A DNA stretch of 6,254 nt from the NCBI GenBank assembly GCA_900548845.1, contig URMI01000064.1, positions 1-6,254 of the forward strand, in the 5' to 3' direction. A program made the translations under genes and the position numbers. Below, in pieces: positions 1-5,593 of this stretch. Position 1 is the stretch's first letter. Each line of letters opens with the position of its first letter. The notes under the pieces were generated by a model that was not told the origin of the DNA, made no database searches, and saw nothing but the letters and a program-made list of their open reading frames with translations. This DNA is from an uncultured Clostridia bacterium. GTDB taxonomy: Bacteria > Bacillota > Clostridia > Christensenellales > Borkfalkiaceae.

Positions 1-22
1 CAGACGTGTGCTCTTCCGATCT
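1..22. other. Illumina adapter remnant (assembly contamination)
   Basis: These 22 bases match exactly the 3' end of the standard Illumina TruSeq read-2 adapter, which ends in GTGCTCTTCCGATCT. They are not genomic. Translated in the frame of the following symporter they give the residues MCSSDL, so a gene caller will place a false ATG at base 6 and report a complete protein. The genomic sequence starts at about base 23. Confidence 0.96.
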
Positions 23-23
23 T

Positions 24-551
24 CTTACCATCGACCTCATCTCGCCCGCGGCAAGGAGCAAAGACAAGCCTTTGACGGACGGGCAGGAAGTGTTCATCAT
101 GCGCGTCCTCATCGTCGTTTTCGTCGTCATTTCCGCCGTCATCGCCATCGTGCAGTACTACGGCAATTTCAGCTTCATCGCGCAGATGATGGGCGTTTCG
201 TGGGGCGCGCTCGCGGGCGCCTTCCTCGCGCCCTTCCTCTACGGGCTGTATTGGAAGAAGACGACGAAGGCTTCCGTGTGGTTCAGCTTTTGCTTCGGCG
301 TCGGCGTGATGGTCTTGTATCTTGTCTACGACTTAGCGCTCAGCAGCTACTTCACGCTGCCCGCCTTCCTCGATTCTTCGCTCACGCTCGGCTCGCTGGT
401 GATGCTCCTGAACCTGGCGCTCGTGCCGCTCATCAGTCTGTTCACCAAAAAACCCGATGCGGACAAGGTGGACGAGATCTTCTCCTGCTATAATAGGACG
501 ATCACCGTCCATATGACGACCGCCCTCGACGAAGCGGATAAAAAGAAGTAA
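24..551 (+). CDS. Sodium:solute symporter (SSS family), C-terminal fragment
   Basis: This is the last 175 residues of a membrane transporter that would couple uptake of a small solute to sodium entry; the 5' part is missing because the contig ends here. The first genuine residues, LTIDLISP, and the later stretch WGALAGAFLAPFLYGLYWKKTTKAS are typical of the C-terminal half of SSS-family (SLC5-like) symporters. Counting from base 24, hydrophobic segments lie at about residues 27-45, 52-76, 84-104 and 118-140, followed by a charged cytoplasmic tail ending in ADKKK. The apparent ATG at base 6 belongs to the adapter and is not a start. The STxxS-type sodium-binding region expected upstream is absent, so the substrate cannot be inferred. 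The gene stops 33 bases before a strong hairpin terminator, so it is the last gene of its transcript. Confidence 0.88.
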   Translation, partial: LTIDLISPAARSKDKPLTDGQEVFIMRVLIVVFVVISAVIAIVQYYGNFSFIAQMMGVSWGALAGAFLAPFLYGLYWKKTTKASVWFSFCFGVGVMVLYLVYDLALSSYFTLPAFLDSSLTLGSLVMLLNLALVPLISLFTKKPDADKVDEIFSCYNRTITVHMTTALDEADKKK

Positions 552-584
552 GGAAGATCTCCGATCATATATTCTTTCCGAAAG

Positions 585-615
585 AAAAGTCCATCCCGTT
601 TTGGGATGGACTTTT
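585..615 (+). terminator. Rho-independent terminator, probably bidirectional
   Basis: A perfect 13-bp stem (585-597 pairs with 603-615) encloses a 5-base loop, GTTTT. The 3' arm ends in TTTT, giving the U tract on the plus strand, and the 5' side is A-rich (CCGAAAGAAAAG), giving a U-rich run on the minus strand. It lies 33 bases after the symporter stop and 67 bases beyond the stop of the converging PIN toxin gene, so it can end transcripts from both sides. Confidence 0.9.
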
Positions 616-682
616 CATATGCAAAGGAAGAATACGACGCCGTTACACACGGACAGAGCCGACGAAGGGGGCGCCGGGAAAT

Positions 683-1102
683 TCAATCGTCTGCAAGTTT
701 GCGTAAAAAGTCTTTTGGCGTGAGGACGGACACGGTCGATTTTGCAAAATCTTGGATATTGCGTGTGACGATGCAATCGACTTCCGTCCGTGCCGCCGTT
801 TCGATCATGACCGCATCTTCAAAATCGGAAACAGGAGAGGGGATGGCTCTTCGGCAGTCGATCCCTGCGGTATCGGCGACTTCAAATAGGGTAAAAAGCT
901 TGTTGAGGACTTCACGAGAGGCTTTATCGTTGTGTGTATAGCGGTGCATGAGATAGTAAATATCCGTGGAAGCTTTTGGCGTGATGCACCCTACAAACAA
1001 ATTGCTTGCCGCGGCTAAAAACAGATCTTGCGCGTCCTTGCAGAAAGGTTCTCTGCATTGAAGTGCGTCTACAATGACGCAAGTATCCAGAAGTGCTCTC
1101 AT
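683..1102 (-). CDS. PIN-domain toxin of a type II toxin-antitoxin pair (probable ribonuclease)
   Basis: A 139-residue PIN-domain protein, expected to be a Mg2+/Mn2+-dependent endoribonuclease toxin (VapC-like) that cuts RNA when its antitoxin is degraded. The PIN layout is visible: LLDTCVIVDAL at the N-terminus supplies acidic residues D6 and D12, STDIYYL follows at 45-51, DFEDAV at 93-98 supplies D93, E95 and D96, and IVTRNIQDF at 111-119 supplies D118. The spacing and the STDIYYL segment resemble the PIN_3-type subgroup. The ATG at 1102-1100 is chosen because the PIN fold begins there and it overlaps the antitoxin stop by 4 bases (ATGA), a sign of translational coupling. The same frame is open to base 1372, but that extension runs through the antitoxin gene and promoter. 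The RNA target is unknown. GC is about 50% over 961-1080, lower than the flanking genes. Confidence 0.9.
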   Translation of the reverse strand: MRALLDTCVIVDALQCREPFCKDAQDLFLAAASNLFVGCITPKASTDIYYLMHRYTHNDKASREVLNKLFTLFEVADTAGIDCRRAIPSPVSDFEDAVMIETAARTEVDCIVTRNIQDFAKSTVSVLTPKDFLRKLADD

Positions 1103-1314
1103 ATTTTCCCAAGCCTCTCGTCGCGCGCTTCCTCTTCGGTGACGTCGTCGGGCAGAATGCCAAACAGAGATTTTGCGATGTCGACACGTTCGCGGAACGG
1201 GTTGGTGAGCTTTGAGATCACTTTGCCGTTTCGGGTGATATAGACGTCTTCCGTGGCGGAAAGGATCAGATACTTGCTTAAATTGGATTTCAGTTCGGTA
1301 GCGGTGATCGACAT
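1099..1314 (-). CDS. Phd/YefM-family antitoxin
   Basis: A 71-residue antitoxin, first gene of the toxin-antitoxin operon. Residues 1-40 (SITATELKSNLSKYL, then EDVYITRNGKVISKLTNP) have the pattern of the Phd/YefM DNA-binding fold, which dimerises and binds operator palindromes. Residues 43-71 (VDIAKSLFGILPDDVTEEEARDERL) are acidic and helical and should wrap around and block the PIN toxin. An AGGAGG ribosome binding site (1323-1328 on the plus strand) sits 8 bases before the ATG. A consensus promoter and a large inverted repeat lie directly upstream, which fits the autorepression usual for this family, in which the antitoxin binds alone and the toxin-antitoxin complex binds more tightly. Pairing of Phd/YefM antitoxins with PIN toxins is common. 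Confidence 0.9.
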   Translation of the reverse strand: MSITATELKSNLSKYLILSATEDVYITRNGKVISKLTNPFRERVDIAKSLFGILPDDVTEEEARDERLGKI

Positions 1315-1343
1315 AAGACTTGCCTCCTTCTTTTCGTACTATT

Positions 1344-1372
1344 ATTATAGCAGAAATGTACGATTTTGTCAA
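1344..1372 (-). promoter_or_regulatory. Consensus sigma-A promoter of the toxin-antitoxin operon
   Basis: Read on the minus strand, a perfect -35 box TTGACA (1372-1367) is separated by exactly 17 bases from a perfect -10 box TATAAT (1349-1344). Transcription should begin near 1337, giving a leader of about 23 bases that holds the AGGAGG site. A promoter this strong implies tight repression, supplied by the overlapping operator. Confidence 0.9.
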
Positions 1373-1388
1373 TAGAAATCGTACATTT
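1354..1388. promoter_or_regulatory. Palindromic operator of the toxin-antitoxin operon
   Basis: A perfect 13-bp inverted repeat: AAATGTACGATTT at 1354-1366 and its reverse complement at 1376-1388, with a 9-base spacer. The -35 box of the minus-strand promoter lies in the spacer, and one arm fills most of the -35/-10 gap. Each arm is itself flanked by AAAT and ATTT, so four half-sites are present, and the two arm centres are 22 bp apart, about two helix turns. This geometry suits two antitoxin dimers bound to the same face of the DNA and blocking RNA polymerase. Binding by the neighbouring antitoxin is an inference. Confidence 0.82.
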
Positions 1389-1397
1389 TGAGTCGGA

Positions 1398-1970
1398 TCA
1401 TATCACATTGACGAGGATGCCGAGGCCGCCCGAAAGGAGAATGAGGAGGATGGGCGAAAACTGCCTCTTTTTGAACACCCGCCAAAGGACGGCGACGGCG
1501 GCGATCATGAGAAAGATCGCAAGGGCGCGCCAGTCGAAAGAGAAGGCGTCTCCCACCGACGTGAAGCCGAAAACTTGCGTTACAAACATCGTGAGGGCGG
1601 TCGCCAATATGAGCCCGACGATGGTGGGGCGGATGCCCGAAAGCACGCTCTTGACGCCCGCGTACTTCAGAAGATTTTTGATGAGCGCCGCAATGATGAG
1701 GATGATGACAAAGGAGGGGAGGATGACGCCCAGCGTTGCAACAAGCGCCCCCAAAAAACCCGCCTGCGCCGAGCCGATGAAGGTCGCCATATTGACAGCG
1801 AGCGGCCCCGGCGTCGATTCCGCGACGGCGATGAAATTGAGGAATTCTTCCTCCGTCAGCCAGGCGTTTTCAAGCACCGTCTCGCGGATGAGCGAGATCA
1901 TGCCGTATCCGCCCCCGAAGGACACCGCGCCGATCTTCAGAAAGGTCAGAAAGAGGGTGAGATAGATCAT
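1398..1970 (-). CDS. Short-chain chromate transporter family protein, second subunit
   Basis: A 190-residue membrane protein with a single CHR (chromate transporter) domain. The family signatures are clear: FGGGYGMISLIRETVL at about 18-33 and AVAESTPGPLAVNMATFIG at about 48-66, followed by long hydrophobic stretches to the C-terminus. Full-length ChrA proteins have two CHR domains. Short-chain members are encoded as tandem pairs and, in Bacillus subtilis, both proteins are needed for chromate resistance, so this one probably works with its neighbour as a heteromer. Its ATG overlaps the stop of the upstream CHR gene by 4 bases (ATGA), and GAGGAGG lies 7 bases before the start within that gene. 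The real substrate in this organism may be chromate, sulfate or another anion. No terminator follows; the toxin-antitoxin operator begins 10 bases after the stop. Confidence 0.92.
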   Translation of the reverse strand: MIYLTLFLTFLKIGAVSFGGGYGMISLIRETVLENAWLTEEEFLNFIAVAESTPGPLAVNMATFIGSAQAGFLGALVATLGVILPSFVIILIIAALIKNLLKYAGVKSVLSGIRPTIVGLILATALTMFVTQVFGFTSVGDAFSFDWRALAIFLMIAAVAVLWRVFKKRQFSPILLILLSGGLGILVNVI

Positions 1971-2581
1971 TGTTTTTCCTCCTCATCGGGCATATTTTCC
2001 GAGTTTTCTTTCCGACGGGCGCGGAGATAGGAGAAAAGATACAAAAAAAGCGCGAGCCCCGCCGTGATGAGGATATACCACACCGAAGAAAATGCGATGG
2101 AAAGCACGCTCAGCGCGATCATGACGGCGATGACGACGGCAGTTACAGCAATGTTCCACACCGTCTTTTCGAGCTTTAAGAGCATCTTCACGCCCGCGCT
2201 CAAAATGAGGAAGATGACGCACACCTGGATGCCGTCGAAGGCATAGGCGACGTACTTTAAAGAGAGGAAGGCGTCGAAAAAGAGGGAGATCAGAAAGATG
2301 ATCGAAAAGGAAGGGAGCGCGACGGCGATGGTCGCCGAAAGCGAGCCCCAAACTCCTGCCAATTTGTAGCCGACATAGGTCGCCGCGTTGATGGCGACGG
2401 GCCCGGGCGTTGATTCCGCGATGGCGACGACGTTGAGAAATTCGTCGTTTTCGAGCCATTTGCGCTTGGCGACGAGTTCGCTTTCGAGGAGGCTGATCAT
2501 CGCGTACCCTCCCCCGAAGGTGAAGAGCCCGATCTTGAACATGACGAGAAAAAGTTTTAAGCAGGTCTTGAATTTCTGCAT
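1967..2581 (-). CDS. Short-chain chromate transporter family protein, first subunit
   Basis: A 204-residue membrane protein with one CHR domain, the promoter-proximal member of a tandem pair. Key motifs are FTFGGGYAMISLLESELV at about 20-37 and VAIAESTPGPVAINAATYVGY at about 52-72, closely parallel to those of the second subunit, which points to descent by duplication. Several hydrophobic segments follow, and the protein ends in a charged tail (RARRKENSENMPDEEEKQ) that the partner lacks. The start has only a GGAG site 6 bases upstream, weaker than the GAGGAGG before the second gene. The expected role is anion efflux across the cytoplasmic membrane together with the second subunit. The gene diverges from a LysR-type regulator across an 87-bp gap, the likely control point. 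Substrate identity is not shown by the sequence. Confidence 0.92.
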   Translation of the reverse strand: MQKFKTCLKLFLVMFKIGLFTFGGGYAMISLLESELVAKRKWLENDEFLNVVAIAESTPGPVAINAATYVGYKLAGVWGSLSATIAVALPSFSIIFLISLFFDAFLSLKYVAYAFDGIQVCVIFLILSAGVKMLLKLEKTVWNIAVTAVVIAVMIALSVLSIAFSSVWYILITAGLALFLYLFSYLRARRKENSENMPDEEEKQ

Positions 2582-2604
2582 GGTGCGCTCCGCTGTTTTT
2601 TTGT

Positions 2605-2633
2605 ATTATACCTCTTGACAGAAAATAAGTAAA
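2605..2633 (-). promoter_or_regulatory. Promoter of the CHR transporter operon
   Basis: On the minus strand a perfect -10 box TATAAT (2610-2605) lies 17 bases from a moderate -35 box TTTACT (2633-2628, 4 of 6 matches to TTGACA). The weak -35 beside a perfect -10 is what is expected of a promoter that needs an activator such as a LysR protein. It overlaps the divergent regulator promoter over 2615-2633. Confidence 0.7.
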
Positions 2634-2643
2634 ATACTATAAT
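2615..2643 (+). promoter_or_regulatory. Consensus sigma-A promoter of the LysR gene
   Basis: A perfect TTGACA (2615-2620), a 17-base spacer and a perfect TATAAT (2638-2643) read toward the LysR gene, with the start of transcription expected near 2650. The spacer contains the -35 box of the opposing CHR promoter. A short dyad, AGTA-AAA-TACT (2628-2638), spans the junction of the two promoters and is a possible part of the regulator's site, though too short to be sure. Confidence 0.85.
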
Positions 2644-2668
2644 CAAATAAAAAACATAGGAGAAAGCT

Positions 2669-3547
2669 ATGACGATACGGCATCTGAAGACATTTTGCGC
2701 GGTGTGCGAGGAGGGCGGCATCACGCGGGCGGCGGAAAAGCTGTGCGTGGCGCAACCCTCGGTGAGCCAGACGGTCTCCGAGCTCGAGCGCTACTACGGC
2801 GTGAAGCTCTTCGACCGCGTGGGAAGGCGGCTCGTCCTGACGCCCGAGGGCGAGCGGCTGCGCGTCAAGGCGCAGGAGGCGATCGCAAGCTTTTCGGAAT
2901 TTGAAGAGGCGGCGCGGGACACGAATGCGCGGCATGTCATCCGCATCGGCTCTTCCGTGACGGCAGGGCAGATGGTGCTTCCGCGCCTCATTGCCGCCAT
3001 CGAAGCAACGCTCGATCGCGCCGAATGCCGCGCCATAGCCGACAGCGCGGCGGCAGTCGAACAGCTCGTCGAGCAAGGTTCGCTCGATTTTGCCCTCGTC
3101 GAGGGGAGCGTTTCGCGCGCCCTCGCGGCGGAGGCGGTTTTCTCCGACCGCCTTATGGCCGTTTGCAGCGCGGGGATGAAAATAAAAAATACGCTCTCTC
3201 CTTCGGAGCTCGTTTCGCTCCCGCTGCTGCTCCGAAGAAGGGGGAGCGCTTCGCGCGATCTTTTAGATGAGCGGCTCTCTGCGCTCGGGCTCAAAGCGCA
3301 GCCCAAGCTCTCCTCTTCGAGCAATTCCGTCCTGCTTGCCGCCGCGCGGGAGGGGCTGGGCGTCGCCGTGCTGCCCGAAGCGCTCGTCGCGGCCGATCTT
3401 TCGGCAGGGCGGCTGAAGGAAGTGCGGATACAGGGGCTCGAGCTTTCCCGCCGCTGGTTCGCGGTGCGGCGGCAGGACAAGAAGTTCACCCCCGTACAAC
3501 AGCAGGCCTTTGAGCTGCTCTTTTCGCTTCCCTTTGTGGAAAATTGA
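2669..3547 (+). CDS. LysR-type transcriptional regulator, probable controller of the CHR operon
   Basis: A 292-residue LysR-family regulator of normal length. Residues 1-60 form the winged helix-turn-helix: MTIRHLKTFCAVCEEGGITRAAEKL, the recognition helix region AQPSVSQTVSELERYYG (about 28-44) and the wing LFDRVGRRLVLTPEG. A linker helix follows (61-85), then a periplasmic-binding-protein-like effector domain from about residue 89 (VIRIGSSVTAG) to the end, including the usual late segment GLGVAVLPEALV. AGGAG lies 6 bases before the ATG. Divergence from the CHR transporter genes with overlapping promoters is the classic sign that a LysR protein regulates its neighbour and often itself. The ligand is unknown; an oxyanion related to the transporter substrate is a reasonable guess only. 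The gene is GC-rich (46 of 60 bases over 2821-2880). No terminator is seen after the stop. Confidence 0.93.
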   Translation: MTIRHLKTFCAVCEEGGITRAAEKLCVAQPSVSQTVSELERYYGVKLFDRVGRRLVLTPEGERLRVKAQEAIASFSEFEEAARDTNARHVIRIGSSVTAGQMVLPRLIAAIEATLDRAECRAIADSAAAVEQLVEQGSLDFALVEGSVSRALAAEAVFSDRLMAVCSAGMKIKNTLSPSELVSLPLLLRRRGSASRDLLDERLSALGLKAQPKLSSSSNSVLLAAAREGLGVAVLPEALVAADLSAGRLKEVRIQGLELSRRWFAVRRQDKKFTPVQQQAFELLFSLPFVEN

Positions 3548-3579
3548 GAATAAATCTGCAAAAAACAGGACAATGATGC

Positions 3580-3608
3580 AATACAAATCGCCGTTTGTAT
3601 GGTAAACT
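3580..3608 (+). promoter_or_regulatory. Possible extended -10 promoter for the GH31-GH43 operon
   Basis: TGGTAAACT (3600-3608) fits the extended -10 pattern TGnTAnnnT, with a poor -35-like AATACA (3580-3585) 17 bases upstream. Transcription would start near 3615, leaving only about 14 leader bases with AGGAGG (3616-3621) at the very 5' end, which weakens the call. Read-through from the LysR gene, whose stop is 81 bases before the GH31 start, is an alternative source of transcript. Confidence 0.35.
3581..3600. promoter_or_regulatory. Inverted repeat upstream of GH31 gene, candidate operator
   Basis: A perfect 7-bp inverted repeat, ATACAAA (3581-3587) and TTTGTAT (3594-3600), flanks a 6-base spacer TCGCCG. 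It has no following T tract, so it is not a terminator. It lies immediately before an extended -10-like element, where a repressor would interfere with transcription. The sequence does not match the B. subtilis cre, AraR or XylR sites as I know them, so the binding protein is unidentified. Confidence 0.5.
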
Positions 3609-3628
3609 ATAGAAAAGGAGGATAGGAT

Positions 3629-5560
3629 ATGCTCACAAAATACTGCTTCGGGGCGCATGCGGAGACGGGCGCCGTCACGGTTGCCGTAAAAGAGGGGGAA
3701 GCGCTTCCCTATTTTTCGGCAGTCAAAGAGGGAACGGGCACGCGATTTTGCTGCCCTTTGGGAGAGGACGACGTGGTGTTCGGCCTCGGCGAGACGATGC
3801 GCGGCATCGACAAGCGGGGCGGACGGTATGTCTCCTTCAACACCGATAACCCGCACCACGAGGACGATATGCCCTCGCTGTACGGCTCGCACAACTTTTT
3901 TATCTTGGACGGAGAACGCACGTTCGGCGCCTTTTTCGATACGCCCGCGCGCATCATCTTCGAGATCGACTACGAGGGCAGCGGGAAGATCGATATTTTA
4001 GCGGAGCAGGGCGTTACCGTCTATCTCGTCGAAGGGGAGAACACGAACGACATCGCACGGCAGTTCCTTGCCGCCATCGGCAGGAGCTATCTCCCGCCTT
4101 TATGGGCGTTCGGCTTCGGGCAGAGCCGCTGGGGATATAAGACGGAGAAGGACGTGCGCAAGATCGCCGCCCGCTACAAAAAGGCGGGGATGCCGCTCGA
4201 ATATATCTGCCTCGATATCGACTACATGGACCGCTATATCGACTTCACGGTCAACAAAAAGCGCTTCCCCGATATGAAGGGGCTTGTCAAGGAGATGAAG
4301 GCGCGCGGCGTCAGGCTCGTGCCCATCGTCGACGCGGGCATCAAGATCGAGCCCCATAACCCCGTCTATGAAGAGGGCGTCAAAGAGGGGTACTTCTGCA
4401 AAAATCTGGAAGGGAAAGACTTTCAGGCGGCGGTCTGGCCGGGAATGACGCACTTCCCCGATTTCCTGCAGGCGAAGGCGCGCGAGTGGTTCGGACGGCA
4501 GTACAAGTTTTATACCGACCTCGGCTTCGAGGGGTTCTGGAACGACATGAACGAGCCCGCCATCTTTTATAGCGAATACAACACGAGCCGCTTGGGCGAT
4601 AAGTCGTGCGGCGATCCGCTCTATAAGGGCGGCGCGCGCCTTTCCGACTATAAGAGCTTTACGCACAATGTGGACGGAAAGACCGTCTCCCATTGGGACG
4701 TTCATAACCTTTTCGGCGCGAAGATGACCGAGGCTTCCTCGGAAGGGCTTGAAAAGCTTCTGGACAAGCGCTTTCTGCTCTTTTCGCGCTCCTCCTACAT
4801 CGGGGCGCACCGCTATGGCGGCATCTGGACGGGCGACAACAGCTCGACGTTCCATATGCTCCGCCGCAATGTGACGATGATGCCGGGGCTCAATATGTGC
4901 GGCTTTTTATTCAGCGGTGCGGATACGGGCGGCTTCGGCGGCAACTGTTCGCGCGAGCTCCTTCTGCGCTGGCTCGCCTTCTCCGTGTTCACGCCCCTCA
5001 TGCGCGATCATACCGCCATTTTCACCCGCAATCAGGAGTGCTTCCGCTACCGCGGCAAGCGCGATTTCCGGAGCATTCTTTCCCTTCGTTATCGGCTGCT
5101 CCCGTACATTTATTCGGAGTTCATGAAGGCGGCGCTTTCGTCCGATCTCTATATCCGTCCGCTCGCCTTTGCCTATCCGAAGGACGCGCGGGCGCGGCAT
5201 ATCGAGGACGAACTGCTCGTCGGCGACAGCCTGCTCGCAGCGCCCGTCCTTGAAAAGGGCGCAAAGGGGAGGAAGGTGTATCTTCCCGAAGAGATGACGG
5301 AAGTGCGCTGGAACGGGAAGGAGTTTGTAACGCGCGAAGTGCCTCAGGGCGAGCGGTTTGTAACCGTTCCGCTCGGGGAAGTCGTCTTCTTTATCCGCAA
5401 GGGCAAGTGCATCCCCGTCGGGAAGGGCGGCATGAATACGAAGGAGATCGATCTTTCCGACGTCACGCTCCTCGGCGGCGGGAAGGAATATACGCAGTAT
5501 CTCGACGACGGCTTCACCCGCGAGTGCTCCGCGAAGAACCTGCGCGTTCTTAGTAAATAA
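3629..5560 (+). CDS. GH31 alpha-glucosidase, cytoplasmic
   Basis: A 643-residue glycoside hydrolase of family 31, expected to release glucose from the non-reducing ends of alpha-glucosides by a retaining mechanism. An N-terminal beta domain (about 1-150) includes FGLGET at 51-56. The catalytic barrel (about 155-495) has DIDYMD (196-201), the nucleophile D306 in GFWNDMNEP, SRSSYIGAHRYGGIW (386-400), the acid/base D403 in WTGDN, and the substrate-contacting RDH (459-461). C-terminal beta domains follow (about 505-643). WNDMNEP favours alpha-glucosidase over the alpha-xylosidase subgroup. No signal peptide is seen, so it should act on imported oligosaccharides. The ATG has AGGAGG 7 bases upstream. 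Two small departures from sequences I know are MRDHTA where MRNHSA is usual and DNSSTFHML where an aromatic residue after DNxS is typical. It is followed after 33 bp by a GH43 gene. Confidence 0.95.
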   Translation: MLTKYCFGAHAETGAVTVAVKEGEALPYFSAVKEGTGTRFCCPLGEDDVVFGLGETMRGIDKRGGRYVSFNTDNPHHEDDMPSLYGSHNFFILDGERTFGAFFDTPARIIFEIDYEGSGKIDILAEQGVTVYLVEGENTNDIARQFLAAIGRSYLPPLWAFGFGQSRWGYKTEKDVRKIAARYKKAGMPLEYICLDIDYMDRYIDFTVNKKRFPDMKGLVKEMKARGVRLVPIVDAGIKIEPHNPVYEEGVKEGYFCKNLEGKDFQAAVWPGMTHFPDFLQAKAREWFGRQYKFYTDLGFEGFWNDMNEPAIFYSEYNTSRLGDKSCGDPLYKGGARLSDYKSFTHNVDGKTVSHWDVHNLFGAKMTEASSEGLEKLLDKRFLLFSRSSYIGAHRYGGIWTGDNSSTFHMLRRNVTMMPGLNMCGFLFSGADTGGFGGNCSRELLLRWLAFSVFTPLMRDHTAIFTRNQECFRYRGKRDFRSILSLRYRLLPYIYSEFMKAALSSDLYIRPLAFAYPKDARARHIEDELLVGDSLLAAPVLEKGAKGRKVYLPEEMTEVRWNGKEFVTREVPQGERFVTVPLGEVVFFIRKGKCIPVGKGGMNTKEIDLSDVTLLGGGKEYTQYLDDGFTRECSAKNLRVLSK

Positions 5561-5593
5561 AAAGCGACCCCTGCGGGCGGCGGAGGAACAAAT

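Noticed and set aside
8..493. 161-codon open frame on the plus strand over the symporter fragment
   Set aside because: It starts in the adapter and gives an Arg/His-rich product from the wrong frame of the symporter gene.
616..682. A small gene or RNA between the terminator and the PIN stop
   Set aside because: No start with a ribosome binding site, no stable structure and no repeat is visible in these 67 bases.
606..941. 111-codon open frame on the plus strand
   Set aside because: It begins inside the terminator stem and is antisense to the PIN toxin gene, with no ribosome binding site in a sensible position.
683..1372. A 229-residue version of the PIN protein starting at 1372
   Set aside because: The extra N-terminal 90 residues are the antitoxin gene and promoter read in another frame. 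The PIN fold begins at the ATG at 1102, which overlaps the antitoxin stop.
1354..1388. The large inverted repeat as a terminator for the CHR operon
   Set aside because: The stem is AT-rich, the loop is the -35 box, and on the minus strand it is followed by CTGCTATAAT without a U tract. Its placement on a consensus promoter makes an operator far more likely, although a hairpin in read-through RNA remains possible.
1366..1965. 199-codon open frame on the plus strand
   Set aside because: It is antisense to the second CHR gene, Met/Arg/Ser-rich and of no known family; it starts inside the toxin-antitoxin operator.
2794..3573. 259-codon open frame on the minus strand
   Set aside because: It is antisense to the LysR gene, rich in Ser, Arg and Ala, with no recognisable domain; the LysR frame explains the region.
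4100..4855. 251-codon open frame on the minus strand
   Set aside because: It is a shadow of the GH31 catalytic domain with no family features.
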